Below are positions 17,952 to 27,939 of a stretch of DNA of 64,000 bases, one piece after another. Every line of letters starts with the position of its first letter. Position 1 is the first letter of the stretch. The translations under genes and the position numbers were made by a program. The DNA lies in NCBI RefSeq assembly GCF_014841215.1, contig NZ_JACYTR010000002.1, positions 1 to 64,000 on the forward strand. Reading direction: 5' to 3'. The stretch is from Pseudomarimonas arenosa (GTDB lineage Bacteria > Pseudomonadota > Gammaproteobacteria > Xanthomonadales > Xanthomonadaceae). The notes beneath the pieces are model-generated. The model was not told where the DNA came from. It saw only the letters and a program-made list of their open reading frames with translations, and searched no databases.

Positions 17952-19322
17952 ATGTTCCCTAAGTCCGAACCCGCCAGCCGCCTTCTCACCCCCACCCAGC
18001 TCAATGCGCTGGCGCGTTCCTTGTTGGAGGACAGCTTTCCCCTGGTGGAAGTCCTCGGCGAGATCAGCAATTTCGCCTGTCCAAGTTCCGGCCATCTTTA
18101 CTTCACCCTGAAGGATCGCAACGCCCAGGTGCGTTGTGCCATGTTTCGCCAGCGCAGCCAGTGGATGCGGTTCAAGCCGGAGAATGGCCAATCCGTACAA
18201 GTGCGAGGCCGCCTCACCTTGTATGAGCCGCGCGGCGACTACCAGCTGGTACTGGAACACATGCAGCCCGCTGGCGAAGGCGAACTGTTGCGCGCATTCC
18301 AGGCCCTGAAGGAAAAGCTGCAGGCCGAGGGCCTGTTCGATGCAGAGCGCAAGAAGCCGATTCCGACCCAGATCAAGCGCTTGGGCGTGCTGAGTTCAGC
18401 CGGCGGCGCCGCCATTCACGATGTCTTGAGTGTGCTACGTCGGCGCTGGCCCTTGCTTCAGGTCGAGCTGTTGCCGATACCGGTGCAGGGCAAAGACGCC
18501 CCGTCACAGATCGGCTCCATGCTCACCCGAGCTGACGAGAGCCAACGTTACTCGGTGCTCTTGCTGACCCGAGGTGGTGGTTCACTGGAAGATCTGGCTG
18601 CGTTCAATGATGAGCGTTTGGCCCGCACTATCGCCGCCTGTGTCACTCCGGTAGTCAGCGCGGTTGGCCATGAAATCGACTTCACCATTGCCGACTTCGT
18701 CGCCGACTTGCGCTGCCCCACGCCTTCCGCTGCAGCCGAAACACTCAGTCCGGATGGTCAGGCCATCGGACGTCGCATCGATGAGTTGGGCACGCGTGCT
18801 GCGCGCTCGCTGCGCAATCGTCTGCAAACGGCGCAACAGCGACTCGATCATTTGCAACTGCGGCTGCGCAATCAACACCCGCAGGCACGTCTACAACTGG
18901 CGCTCGACCGCGGCCGCGCCTTGCATGCCCGCATCACCAAGCTCGGCGAGCAGGTGATTTCCCGTCAGCAACAGCATCTGAACCAACTGCTGGCCCGACT
19001 TTCGGCCAAGGCACCCGGCGCACAACTCGGTCTGCAGCGGCGCCGTGTCGACCTTGCCCTGCACACGCTGCAAGCGCAGGTTCGCTTGCAGTTGCAGCGC
19101 GCGCAACGCTCGACCCAGGCGCTGGGCCGCACGCTGCATGCCGTCAGTCCGTTGGCCACATTGGACCGCGGCTACGCCATCCTCGCCGATTCAGAACGAA
19201 CCTTGCGTTCAGTTGCCTCGATCAAGGTCAACGACCCGCTACGCGCCCGCCTTGCCGACGGCGAACTGGGATTGCGCGTCACCGCAGTAAGTCCTGCTCC
19301 CCCTCACAAGATGCCGAACTAG
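17952..19322 (+). CDS. xseA: Exodeoxyribonuclease VII large subunit
   Basis: XseA is the catalytic large subunit of exonuclease VII, which degrades single-stranded DNA from both ends. The 456-residue protein has the N-terminal OB fold (LEDSFPLVEVLGEISNF, SSGHLYFTLKD), the central catalytic region (LGVLSSAGGAAIHDVLSVL, LLTRGGGSLEDLAAFNDE, VVSAVGHEIDFTIADFVAD) and the long C-terminal coiled coil. The length is normal. The small subunit xseB is not nearby, which is common. The 242 bases before it, back to the cytochrome gene, contain no gene I can support. Start: ATG of MFPKSEPASRLLT. Confidence 0.97.
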   Translation: MFPKSEPASRLLTPTQLNALARSLLEDSFPLVEVLGEISNFACPSSGHLYFTLKDRNAQVRCAMFRQRSQWMRFKPENGQSVQVRGRLTLYEPRGDYQLVLEHMQPAGEGELLRAFQALKEKLQAEGLFDAERKKPIPTQIKRLGVLSSAGGAAIHDVLSVLRRRWPLLQVELLPIPVQGKDAPSQIGSMLTRADESQRYSVLLLTRGGGSLEDLAAFNDERLARTIAACVTPVVSAVGHEIDFTIADFVADLRCPTPSAAAETLSPDGQAIGRRIDELGTRAARSLRNRLQTAQQRLDHLQLRLRNQHPQARLQLALDRGRALHARITKLGEQVISRQQQHLNQLLARLSAKAPGAQLGLQRRRVDLALHTLQAQVRLQLQRAQRSTQALGRTLHAVSPLATLDRGYAILADSERTLRSVASIKVNDPLRARLADGELGLRVTAVSPAPPHKMPN

Positions 19323-19370
19323 GCGGGTGCGAGTCCCCCACGACGTCTGAAACAGCCAAGAGGAATTTCC

Positions 19371-21011
19371 ATGAAAGCATCTGACCTGTTCATCCGCGCA
19401 CTGGAAGCTGAAGGCGTCGAGTACATGTTCGGCATTCCCGGCGAAGAAAATCTCGATCTACTGGAATCGCTGCGCACCAGCAGCATCAAACTCATTCTCA
19501 CCCGCCACGAGCAAGGCGCCGGCTTCATGGCCGCCACGTACGGCCGCCTCACCGGCAAGGCAGGTGTTTGTCTTGCCACGCTTGGCCCCGGCGCGACCAA
19601 CTTTGTCACCGCCGCTGCCTATGCCCAACTCGGCGCCATGCCGATGATGATGGTGACCGGCCAGAAGCCGGTGAAGCTGAGCAAGCAAGGGCATTTTCAG
19701 ATTGTCGACATCGTCGACATGATGAAACCACTGACCAAGTTCACAAAGCAGATCGTTTCAGCGGACAACATCCCCGCGCGCATTCGCGAGGCGTTTCGTC
19801 GGGCAGAAGAAGAGCGTCCAGGCGCCGTGCATCTGGAGCTGCCGGAAGATATTGCCGATGAAGAATCGGACGCCATGCTGATTCCCAAGAGTCATCATCG
19901 CCGCCCAGTCGCCGATGACAAGTCGATCGCCTACGCCACCGATGCGATCAGCAATGCCAAGCGTCCTTTGCTGATGGTCGGCGCTGGAGCGAACCGCAAG
20001 ACCACGGCCAAGATGCTGCGGGAATTCGTAGACAAGATGGGCATTCCATTCTTCACCACGCAGATGGGCAAGGGCGTTGTTGATGAGACACACCCGCTGT
20101 GGCTGGGCAATGCAGCCCTTTCCGACGGCGATTTCGTACACCGCGCCATCGACAAGGCCGATTGCATCATCAATGTCGGTCACGATGTCATCGAAAAGCC
20201 GCCATTCTTCATGCGCAAGGGGCTGCGCACGGTCATCCACGTCAACTACTTCGGCGCCGAGGTGGATACGGTCTACTTCCCGCAGGTGGAGGTGATCGGC
20301 GACATCGCGAACTCAGTCTGGCGCATCAAGCAGCGCCTCGAACCGCAGGCGCACTGGGACTTCAGCTACTACGACACCGTGCGCAAGGCGCTGAACGATC
20401 ACCTCGCTGTGGGCGCCGAGGATGAGCGATACCCGATCTACCCGCAACGCCTGGTCGCCGACATCCGCAAGGTGCTGGGCCCCAACGACATCCTCAGCCT
20501 TGATAACGGCATGTACAAGATCTGGTTTGCTCGCTACTACCGTTGCAAGCAGCCCAACACCCTGCTGCTGGACAATGCCCTGGCCACCATGGGTGCCGGC
20601 TTGCCCGCCGGCATGGCTGCAAAGATGGTGTTCCCCGAGCGGAAAGTCGTCGCCCTGGCCGGTGACGGTGGGTTCATGATGAATTCGCAGGAGATCGAAA
20701 CGGCGGTGCGCCTGAATCTCAACATGACCATGATCGTGGTGCGCGACAATGCCTACGGCATGATCAAGTGGAAGCAGGCCAACATGGACTTCGAGAACTT
20801 TGGCATGGACATGGGCAACCCGGATTTCGTCAAGTACGCCGAGAGTTACGGTGCGCGCGGACACCGCCCGGCGAACGCCGCCGAGTTCGCACCACTGCTG
20901 GAAAAGACCCTAGCCGAACCGGGCTTCGATCTGATCGAAGTGCCGATCGATTACTCCGACAACGATCGAATCCTTAACAGAGAAATCAAGGAATTGAGCG
21001 CGAAACTGTAG
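19371..21011 (+). CDS. Acetolactate synthase-type ThDP enzyme, large subunit
   Basis: This 546-residue thiamine-diphosphate enzyme has the three expected domains. The N-terminal Pyr domain carries the catalytic glutamate in RHEQGAGFMA. The PP domain carries the GDG...N cofactor motif in LAGDGGFMMNSQE and DNAYGMIKWKQ. No regulatory small subunit (ilvN) lies next to it. That and the sequence style suggest a catabolic or stand-alone enzyme rather than the IlvBN biosynthetic complex. It is followed by an aldehyde dehydrogenase gene, a pairing seen in other proteobacteria, so a 2-oxoacid may be decarboxylated to an aldehyde that the neighbour oxidises. A related ThDP decarboxylase is an alternative. 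A Shine-Dalgarno AGAGGAA is present upstream. Confidence 0.85.
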   Translation: MKASDLFIRALEAEGVEYMFGIPGEENLDLLESLRTSSIKLILTRHEQGAGFMAATYGRLTGKAGVCLATLGPGATNFVTAAAYAQLGAMPMMMVTGQKPVKLSKQGHFQIVDIVDMMKPLTKFTKQIVSADNIPARIREAFRRAEEERPGAVHLELPEDIADEESDAMLIPKSHHRRPVADDKSIAYATDAISNAKRPLLMVGAGANRKTTAKMLREFVDKMGIPFFTTQMGKGVVDETHPLWLGNAALSDGDFVHRAIDKADCIINVGHDVIEKPPFFMRKGLRTVIHVNYFGAEVDTVYFPQVEVIGDIANSVWRIKQRLEPQAHWDFSYYDTVRKALNDHLAVGAEDERYPIYPQRLVADIRKVLGPNDILSLDNGMYKIWFARYYRCKQPNTLLLDNALATMGAGLPAGMAAKMVFPERKVVALAGDGGFMMNSQEIETAVRLNLNMTMIVVRDNAYGMIKWKQANMDFENFGMDMGNPDFVKYAESYGARGHRPANAAEFAPLLEKTLAEPGFDLIEVPIDYSDNDRILNREIKELSAKL

Positions 21012-21016
21012 GGTCG

Positions 21017-21145
21017 ATGTCATTCCAGGCATACAGGGTGCGCTGCGCCGACAGTTCGTTCTACGTCGGCCACAGCGACAACCAGGAAGCTCGGATGGCG
21101 CAGCATGACTGCGGCCTCCCCCTGCGACTTTGGCTCACGCAGTAA
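21017..21145 (+). pseudogene. Short GIY-YIG nuclease remnant
   Basis: A 42-codon reading frame encodes MSFQAYRVRCADSSFYVGHS followed by DNQEARMAQHDCGLP. This matches the N-terminal part of small GIY-YIG endonuclease-like proteins (usually a Y-V-L-R-C-x-D-G-S-x-Y-V-G-x-T-x-N pattern). The family is normally 80-100 residues, so the C-terminal half with the catalytic Arg/Glu is missing and the frame ends early. It fills the gap between the acetolactate synthase and aldehyde dehydrogenase genes. It may be a decayed gene or the leftover of an insertion. Confidence 0.5.
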
Positions 21146-21162
21146 GAACGCGGAGAATCCAC

Positions 21163-22596
21163 ATGTTAAAAGATGCCTACCCGTACTATCTGGCCAGTGA
21201 GCCGGTTCATGCCAACGCCGATCTGAAGGTCACCGACAAGTACAGCGGCGAGGTGGCCACCCGGGTAGCCCTGGCCGATGCCAAGGCGATCGATGCCGGC
21301 ATCGCGGCTGCTGTGGCCACACAGGAGGAAATGCAGGCGTTTCCGCCCTACAAGCGGCAAGCCGTTCTCAATCACTGCGTCAAGCGCTTTCAGGAACGAT
21401 TCGAAGAGATCGCCATGGCCTTGTGTATCGAGGCCGGCAAGCCGATCAAGGATGCCCGGGGTGAAGTCTCGCGACTGATTGACACCTTTCGCGTCGGCGC
21501 TGAGGAGGCCGTGCGCATCGGTGGCGAGGTGATGAATCTGGAAATCGCCGAGCGGGCTAAAGGCTACCGCGGCATGTGGAAGCGCGTGCCAATCGGGCCA
21601 TGTTCGCTGATCAGCCCGTTCAACTTTCCGTTGAATCTGGCCGCGCACAAGATCGCCCCAGCGATCGCCGCCGGCTGCACCTGGGTGATGAAACCCGCCT
21701 CGCGCACGCCGATTGGCGCCCTGATCATCGGTGAAGTATTGGCCGAGACTGATCTGCCGAAAGGCGCCTTTTCCATCCTGCCCTGCTCGCGCGACGGCGC
21801 CGATCTATTCACCGAGGACGATCGTCTGAAGCTGCTCAGCTTTACCGGCTCACCCGGCGTGGGCTGGGATCTGAAAGCCCGGGCTGGACGCAAGAAGGTA
21901 GTCCTGGAGCTTGGCGGCAATGCCGCCTGCATCATTGATGCCGACCAGGGCTATCAACTCGACAAGGTAGTGGAACGTGTTGTGTTCGGCGCTTTCTACC
22001 AGAGCGGACAAAGTTGCATCAGTGTGCAGCGGATCCTCATTCACGACAGCCTGTACGACACCGTGCGAGACAAGCTCACCACCGCGGTGAAGGCACTGCC
22101 GATGGGCGACCCCAAGGATGACAAGACCTTTATCGGCCCAATGATCGCCGAGAGCGAGGCGAAACGGCTGGAGGAGTGGATCGGCAAGGCCCGGGACAAG
22201 GGCGCCAAGCTGCTTTGTGGCGGCAAGCGCGAGGGCGCCATGCTAGAGGCCACACTGCTGGAGAATGTACCCCTGGACAGCGAAATCAACTGCGAAGAAG
22301 CATTCGGACCGGTGGCCGCACTGTATCGATTCAGTGATTTTGAAGCGGCCCTGAAACAGACCAATAACAGCGCATTCGGTCTGCAAGCCGGCATCTTCAG
22401 CAACGATATTCGCAAGGCCATGCGCGCCTGGGATGTGTTGGATGTGGGCGGTGTAGTGATCAATGACGTACCCAGCTGGCGCGTCGACAATATGCCGTAT
22501 GGCGGGGTCAAGGACTCTGGCCTCGGTCGCGAAGGTGTTCGCTATGCGATTGAAGACATGACTGAAATCCGCCTGCTGGTGATACGCGACGCCTGA
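21163..22596 (+). CDS. NAD(P)-dependent aldehyde dehydrogenase
   Basis: The 477-residue enzyme (start MLKDAYPYYLA; GCGGAGAATCCAC precedes the ATG) has the family marks: ISPFNFPLNLAAHKIAPAIA, the catalytic glutamate in VLELGGNAACI, the nucleophile cysteine in YQSGQSCISVQRI, and the late EEAFGPVAALYRF. It oxidises an aldehyde to the acid with NAD(P)+. Its substrate cannot be read from sequence; pairing with the ThDP enzyme upstream suggests a product of 2-oxoacid decarboxylation or a related short-chain aldehyde. Succinate-semialdehyde or lactaldehyde dehydrogenase subfamilies are possible. Confidence 0.93.
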   Translation: MLKDAYPYYLASEPVHANADLKVTDKYSGEVATRVALADAKAIDAGIAAAVATQEEMQAFPPYKRQAVLNHCVKRFQERFEEIAMALCIEAGKPIKDARGEVSRLIDTFRVGAEEAVRIGGEVMNLEIAERAKGYRGMWKRVPIGPCSLISPFNFPLNLAAHKIAPAIAAGCTWVMKPASRTPIGALIIGEVLAETDLPKGAFSILPCSRDGADLFTEDDRLKLLSFTGSPGVGWDLKARAGRKKVVLELGGNAACIIDADQGYQLDKVVERVVFGAFYQSGQSCISVQRILIHDSLYDTVRDKLTTAVKALPMGDPKDDKTFIGPMIAESEAKRLEEWIGKARDKGAKLLCGGKREGAMLEATLLENVPLDSEINCEEAFGPVAALYRFSDFEAALKQTNNSAFGLQAGIFSNDIRKAMRAWDVLDVGGVVINDVPSWRVDNMPYGGVKDSGLGREGVRYAIEDMTEIRLLVIRDA

Positions 22597-23003
22597 TTGT
22601 TGGCTCAGCGAGAAGCTTGAACAGGCTGTTTGACTTCACGCCCGCAAGCGGCGATGCGGGGCGAGGCAGAACCCCGGCGAGGCCGCGCTTTGCTTCGCTC
22701 TGTCCTTGGGCGAGACCCGTGCGTGCGTACGAGAGGGGTGGCGCGACTTTGCCGCGACCAGCTTGCCGTGAGCCTGTCGAACGGCGGTCCCTGAGCTTGT
22801 CGAAGGGTTGCGCTGAAAACCCCAAGGATGGAGTTGTTTCAGCAGCCTGTTCTGGCCCCTCTCACCTGGCGCGAGAGCGGTTGGGAAAAGGGGGGGCTGA
22901 CCCCAGGATGGATTTGTTCAGACCTTTCTTAACGGCTGCTCAAATTCCCGGAGACGTTCAACGCAACCATTCCACGCTCATGCCGTGCCCAGCCAGCACC
23001 CGC
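22597..23003. other. Intergenic region without a supported gene
   Basis: These 407 bases lie between convergent genes (aldehyde dehydrogenase and the sensor kinase). They hold the CTTGTCGAAGGG-type repeat described separately and several short palindromic stretches but no credible reading frame. Transcripts from both sides probably end here; I see no clean hairpin followed by a T run. Confidence 0.6.
22766..22807. repeat. REP-like element (CCTGAGCTTGTCGAAGG type)
   Basis: Two back-to-back copies of the widespread short palindromic repeat are present: CCGTGAGCCTGTCGAACGG (22766-22784) and CCCTGAGCTTGTCGAAGGG (22789-22807). The element occurs in intergenic DNA of many proteobacteria and is often spread as REP/BIME units. 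Only one locus is seen in this window. Confidence 0.6.
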
Positions 23004-26000
23004 TCAGTCCATCCCACCGGGCGCGCTTTTCGGAATCACGATACGCATGGTTGTGCCCCCGCTGCTGGGGCATTCCAGATGAATGCTGCCGCCCAGCTTC
23101 TGAGTGACCAGATTGTGCACGATATGCAGACCCAGGCCGGTGCCACCTTCGTTGCGCTTGGTGGTGAAGAAGGGATCGAACACCCGGTTTCGACTTTCTT
23201 CCGGAATGCCGCGGCCATTGTCGCTGACCAGGATCTCGGCTGAATTGCCCAGATCCCTTGCCTGGATCTGAATGTGTCCGCTGTCCATGCCATCAAACCC
23301 ATGGATGACTGCGTTCTGCAGCAGGTTGGTGATCACCTGCCCCAGTGCACCGGGGAAACTGTCGATCTGAATCTTGTCCGACACCACAACGTCGGTACGC
23401 ACTGAACGCCGCCGCCACATCAACTCCAGACTTTCGAGGATCTCGCGCAGCACGCGATCAAGGAAGAACTTGCGCCGGCCATCCGAGGTGCGATCCACCG
23501 ACACCTGCTTGAAGTTGGCAATCAGATGAGCGGCGCGTCCGAGATTGCGCTCGATCATGTCGCCAGACTCACTCACGGTATTGAAATAGCTGACCAGCTC
23601 GCTGCGTTTGAGCTCGTTCTTCTCGAAGTGCTCGCGCACCTTTCGCGTGGCTCCCTGCAGCACACTGCCCGCCGTCACCGCCACGCCCAGCGGGGTGTTG
23701 ACTTCATGCGCCACGCCCGCCACCAGTTGACCGAGCGCGGCCAGCTTCTCGGCCCGCACCAATTCTGTTTGTGCCGACTCCAACTGCGCCAATGCGCCCT
23801 CCGCGGCCACCTTGCTTTCCTGTAAGGCACGCGAGCGCTCCTGCAACTGAGCGGTGCGCTGCGCGACCTCACGACTCAATCGCTCACTCTGACGCGCCAG
23901 ACTGCGCAGTCGCAGCAAGTGGGCAGCGTAAAGGCCCAGCACCAGAAAAGCTGCCGCGGCGAACCGCACCCACAGGGCCTGCCACCAGTGCGCCTCAACC
24001 CGCAGGTCAAAACGCGTCACATCGCCCCATTCCGAGTCGGCCAGTTTGGCCCGCACCATGAACTGATAGTCGCCCGCAGGCAATCGATCGAAACGCGCGC
24101 GGCGGCTGTTGCGTTCAACTTCCACCCACTCTGACTGCAAGCCACCCAACTGGTATTGAAAGCGCGTTGACTCAGGCGGCCCAAAGTACGGAAGATTGAA
24201 CTCGACTTCCAGGCTTGAGCGATCACCGGGCGGCAACACCAGACGTTCGATCTGTCGGCTGTAGCGCGGCACATCCGACATCGGCTCGCCACCGAACTCC
24301 ACCCGTTTGATCAACGGCGCCAGCGGTGGCTCAGTCGGCTGAATGTTGGCCAGCTGCCGCGGATCGAACAAGGTGAAGCCTTCCATGGCGCCAAACACGA
24401 TTCGGCCATCACTCAATCGGGTAGCCGCAGCATTGATGTAGTCGCGGCTGAAAGCACCATGGTTGCGATAAAAACTGCGCACCCGGCCGGAATGCAGGTC
24501 CAGCATGCTGATGCTGCTGGCCGTGCTGATCCACAGAAAGCCCTGATCGTCCTCAACGATGGATTTGGTGAACCCGTCTTCGAGTCTGGGAACGTTTTCG
24601 TGATCGAAAATGGCCGATGAGGGCGGTGCACCGGGCTTCCAGTCCAGCTTGGCCAGACCGGCACCATTCAGCCCGATCCAGCGAGTCCCTTTGCTGTCAG
24701 TAATGACGTCCATCGGTGCGGTGCTGAGTTCGCCCTCGCCGTCACCGATGGAATGCGAGTACAGCTCGCTGCCGCTCACACGATCAATCCAATGCAAGCC
24801 CGAGTAGCTGCCGACAAGAATCATCGAATCCCATGGCCGAATGAAGGTAGCCGAGCGACTCACAGGCACCAAGGCCAGCACCCGTTTCAGGTCGGGGCTC
24901 AGTTTCGCCACGCCGATCGGATCGGCGGCGACCCAGACAGCGTCCTTGTCCACCCACAACCGCCGCACGCGCGAACCGGCCAGCTCGGCCGGCAGGTTCA
25001 CTGGACGCGCCGTGCCGTCTGCGCCGACAATCACCAACCCTCGGGTGGCACCGAACCACAGCTCATCGCCGACACGTTGGGCGCAGTAGTACACGTAGTT
25101 CCCCCAGTCGCCGGTCACGCGCTGCAACTGATCGCCATTCAGAGCCAGACGGTAAAGGCCCTCGCCCGAACCGATGAACAGATCACCGTCATGCTCAATC
25201 AACGCGATGGCCGAGGGATTTCGCATGGCCTGAGACAGCTCAAGCTCGGCGGTAAACGACTGAAAAAGATTCTGCTCCGGGCTCAACCAACTTAGCCCAC
25301 CGTTCCAGGTGCCGGCCCACAGCACGCCATCATCGCTGAGATGCAGGGCCCCTACCGCTCCTCCGCCGATCGAGTTCGGATTCAGCCGACGGTGTCGAAA
25401 CCTCTGAACAACCAGCTTGCCCTCGGCGTCGGTCGACAATCGATCAAGACCGGCATCGCTGCCAACCCACATCAGGCCGTCGGCCTGCGGCAGCAGGCTG
25501 CGTATACTGTTACTGCTCAATAGCGCGCCGTTTTGAGCGCTGCTTGTATCGGCCGCTTGTCGATCATCCGCTTGCAGCAAGCGCCATGCGCCTGGTGCGG
25601 GACTCGATATCGCCAGTCCGGCGCTGTCGTAGCCAACCCAGATCGCCCCCTTGTCGCCCTCCGCCAAGGCATCCACGGCGGCGCCCGGAATCGGATCGTC
25701 GGCGGCGCGCCAGACCCTTGAATCCGGATCACCCACCGCCAGGCCACGCGCGGTGCCCAACCATAGTCGACCTTGCGAGTCATGCAACACTTCGTTCACT
25801 CGATTGTCCGGCAGCCCCGTCGAGCGATCGGCAACGCGCTCAAACCGTTGCGCAGCCGGACTCCAGCGTGCCAGGCCAGCTTCGGTGCCGATCCAGATGC
25901 CCGAACCACGCCGATCCGCCTCAAGGTCGTAGATCACCGAGGAAGGCAAGGAATGGGGATCGGCCGGAGCGAAGATGAAGGTCTGAAAGCGCTCGCTAGC

Positions 26001-26366
26001 GGCATCGTAGCGATTCAGCCCATCCAGCGTGCCGACCCAGAGCACACCGTCCTGATCCAGGGCCAGGCTGGTAATGAAGTTGTCCGACAGCCCGCCTGTC
26101 TGATTGGGGGTTGGCAGAAAGATGGTGACTTCGGTTCCATCGAAGCGATTCAAGCCGTTCTGCGTGCCAACCCACATCAAGCCAGCACGATCCTGCAGCA
26201 CCGCGTTGACGGTGCTCTGAGACAGGCCTTCGTCGGCGCCCAGGCGACGAAAACGCAAGGTCTCGGTCCAGGAATCCTGCGCGGAGGCGACGCCCGACAG
26301 GCAAACAGCAAGCACAAGGCTCGCAGCGAGCAGGAGTCGAAGACGAGTTCGGCTGGCTGTTCCCAC
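23004..26366 (-). CDS. Reg_prop/Y_Y_Y periplasmic-sensor histidine kinase
   Basis: The 1,120-residue protein begins with a signal or anchor segment ([17 protein letters not shown]). It has two seven-bladed-type runs of Reg_prop repeats ([40 protein letters not shown] and others) in residues 50-650, then a Y_Y_Y domain ([19 protein letters not shown]). A transmembrane helix ([19 protein letters not shown]), a coiled coil, a HisKA domain with [11 protein letters not shown], and an HATPase ([35 protein letters not shown]) follow. Unlike Bacteroides hybrid regulators it has no receiver or DNA-binding domain, and no response regulator gene adjoins it. The ligand is probably a polymer or envelope signal, but this is not visible in the sequence. 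It diverges from the ECF sigma gene. Confidence 0.93.
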   Translation of the reverse strand: MGTASRTRLRLLLAASLVLAVCLSGVASAQDSWTETLRFRRLGADEGLSQSTVNAVLQDRAGLMWVGTQNGLNRFDGTEVTIFLPTPNQTGGLSDNFITSLALDQDGVLWVGTLDGLNRYDAASERFQTFIFAPADPHSLPSSVIYDLEADRRGSGIWIGTEAGLARWSPAAQRFERVADRSTGLPDNRVNEVLHDSQGRLWLGTARGLAVGDPDSRVWRAADDPIPGAAVDALAEGDKGAIWVGYDSAGLAISSPAPGAWRLLQADDRQAADTSSAQNGALLSSNSIRSLLPQADGLMWVGSDAGLDRLSTDAEGKLVVQRFRHRRLNPNSIGGGAVGALHLSDDGVLWAGTWNGGLSWLSPEQNLFQSFTAELELSQAMRNPSAIALIEHDGDLFIGSGEGLYRLALNGDQLQRVTGDWGNYVYYCAQRVGDELWFGATRGLVIVGADGTARPVNLPAELAGSRVRRLWVDKDAVWVAADPIGVAKLSPDLKRVLALVPVSRSATFIRPWDSMILVGSYSGLHWIDRVSGSELYSHSIGDGEGELSTAPMDVITDSKGTRWIGLNGAGLAKLDWKPGAPPSSAIFDHENVPRLEDGFTKSIVEDDQGFLWISTASSISMLDLHSGRVRSFYRNHGAFSRDYINAAATRLSDGRIVFGAMEGFTLFDPRQLANIQPTEPPLAPLIKRVEFGGEPMSDVPRYSRQIERLVLPPGDRSSLEVEFNLPYFGPPESTRFQYQLGGLQSEWVEVERNSRRARFDRLPAGDYQFMVRAKLADSEWGDVTRFDLRVEAHWWQALWVRFAAAAFLVLGLYAAHLLRLRSLARQSERLSREVAQRTAQLQERSRALQESKVAAEGALAQLESAQTELVRAEKLAALGQLVAGVAHEVNTPLGVAVTAGSVLQGATRKVREHFEKNELKRSELVSYFNTVSESGDMIERNLGRAAHLIANFKQVSVDRTSDGRRKFFLDRVLREILESLELMWRRRSVRTDVVVSDKIQIDSFPGALGQVITNLLQNAVIHGFDGMDSGHIQIQARDLGNSAEILVSDNGRGIPEESRNRVFDPFFTTKRNEGGTGLGLHIVHNLVTQKLGGSIHLECPSSGGTTMRIVIPKSAPGGMD

Positions 26367-26656
26367 GCTCGGCGGCCGTCGGTGAGTAAGGGGTCATCAT
26401 AGCCAACCGCAGCGCCGAATGCGGTGAAGCCTCACCCGCATATGTCATCAGGGGCGCGGATGCCCCATTCAACCCCGATCGTGCTGCAACGCCGTTCCAG
26501 GCAACAACCGCCGCGTCTCGACCAAGCTCAGTGACATTCGCCAGCATGCAAATGACAGGTATCAGACTCGACAAGGAGCACGGCGGGCGCGCGGTTTTGC
26601 TAGCCTTGTGCGCCGCGCACCCCATTCTCGCCCGCGCCGATCATTTATTCAGCCCC

Positions 26657-27250
26657 ATGTCCGCCGACGATCTTGATGCTCGCTCCGACGAACAATTGAT
26701 GCAGGCCTACGGCCACGGCGACGGGCGTGCGTTCGAACTGTTGTACCAGCGCAATCGAGGCCGGTTGTATGCGTTCATTGCGCGTGCGCTTTCGCCACGC
26801 GCTGCTGTTGACGACTGCTTTCAGGATACCTGGGCGCGGATCATCCGGTCGCGGCAACGCTATCAGCCGACCGCCGCCTTCAGCACCTGGATGTTCCAGA
26901 TCGCTCACCACCTCATCATCGACCAGCTGCGTCGACGACCGGCGCAGACCGGCCAGGAGATCGAGCGACTGTTGGATCGACCCGACCACACCACCACCGA
27001 CAGCACGCCGGAGACTGTGCAGTCGCGCTTTCAGCAAGCGCGACGACTGCAGTTGGCCATTGACAGCCTGCCTGCAGAGCAGCGTATCGCCCTGCAGCTC
27101 AGATGGAACGAAGAGCTAAGTCTGGAGGAGATTGCGGAAGTGACCGACTGTGGTCGGGAGACGGTGAAATCGCGGCTGCGCTACGGCATGGACAAGCTTC
27201 GAGCCCTCCTGGTCAAAACTGCCGCCGACCCGCTTGAGAACGAGCCATGA
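26657..27250 (+). CDS. ECF-family RNA polymerase sigma factor
   Basis: The ATG at 26657 (MSADDLDARSDEQLMQ) gives 197 residues, the usual ECF length; a longer frame upstream adds no homologous sequence. Sigma region 2 is seen in FELLYQRNRGRLYAFIAR ... VDDCFQDTWARIIRSRQRY ... FSTWMFQIAHHLIIDQLRR. Region 4 is seen in LPAEQRIALQLRWNEELSLE and IAEVTDCGRETVKSRLRYGM. It overlaps the downstream membrane-protein gene by four bases, the arrangement of sigma/anti-sigma pairs. It probably drives its own promoter, but no autoregulatory motif was identified. Confidence 0.92.
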   Translation: MSADDLDARSDEQLMQAYGHGDGRAFELLYQRNRGRLYAFIARALSPRAAVDDCFQDTWARIIRSRQRYQPTAAFSTWMFQIAHHLIIDQLRRRPAQTGQEIERLLDRPDHTTTDSTPETVQSRFQQARRLQLAIDSLPAEQRIALQLRWNEELSLEEIAEVTDCGRETVKSRLRYGMDKLRALLVKTAADPLENEP

Positions 27251-27939
27251 GCGAGATCGACAATGACAAGGATCTGCGTGAGTCCTGGCGCCAACTGCCG
27301 CAGCCGCAGCCGAGTGCCGAACTCGACCGCAGGGTTCTTCTGCAGGCACAGGCGGCCATTCACCGCGGCCCGCGATTTCATTTGCGCTGGGGTGCTGGCG
27401 CTGCTGCCGCAGCGCTGCTGTGCTTCGCCCTGCTATTGCCGGTGCAACAGTCCAGCCTGAGCCCGGAAAGCATCACCGTCCCCAGTGACGCGCCGTCGCC
27501 CAAGCCGTCTGAACCCGACAGCAGCTCTGCCGATTCGGCAGTCCTGGACCGCATCGAGGTCAGCGGCTCGCGCCTGCGGACGGCGCCACCCGCCGAACCA
27601 ATGCCCGTTGCGCCGTCCGCGCCCGCGGCATCCGGCCGACTCGGACAAGCCGCAGGTGAAGCGAAGCTTGAACAGACCCGCGCTGCAGAATCACCCGAGG
27701 AAGCGGCGGTAAGCATGGGCACGAGCATGCGCGACAGCGCTGAGCCCACCGCACAAGCCGAGCTCGAGGCTGTGCAGCCGCAGCAGGAGATGGCGCGGAT
27801 CGAGCAGCTGCTCGAGGCCGGTCAGCGCGAGGCGGCCGTGCGAGCGCTGGCCAGACTGCTGCGTGGGCATCCTGATCTTGTGCTCACCCCGGCACTTTCG
27901 CCACTGCGCGAGGCCGCCCTGGCGGAGCCGGCAGAGTGA
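27247..27939 (+). CDS. Putative membrane anti-sigma partner
   Basis: This 230-residue protein has a hydrophilic N-terminus (LRESWRQLPQPQPSAELDRR), one transmembrane helix at about 45-65 (AAAAALLCFALLLPV), and a Pro/Ser/Ala/Glu-rich periplasmic tail ending in a helical segment. The topology and the ATGA overlap with the ECF sigma gene fit an anti-sigma factor that holds the sigma factor at the membrane. The classical zinc-binding HxxxCxxC motif is absent, so the identification rests mainly on context. The tail shows no enzymatic signature. Confidence 0.6.
   Translation: MSEIDNDKDLRESWRQLPQPQPSAELDRRVLLQAQAAIHRGPRFHLRWGAGAAAAALLCFALLLPVQQSSLSPESITVPSDAPSPKPSEPDSSSADSAVLDRIEVSGSRLRTAPPAEPMPVAPSAPAASGRLGQAAGEAKLEQTRAAESPEEAAVSMGTSMRDSAEPTAQAELEAVQPQQEMARIEQLLEAGQREAAVRALARLLRGHPDLVLTPALSPLREAALAEPAE

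Noticed and set aside
22617-23243. 208-codon plus-strand frame
   Set aside because: Runs through the REP-like repeat and into the antisense of the kinase C-terminus; composition is repeat-derived.
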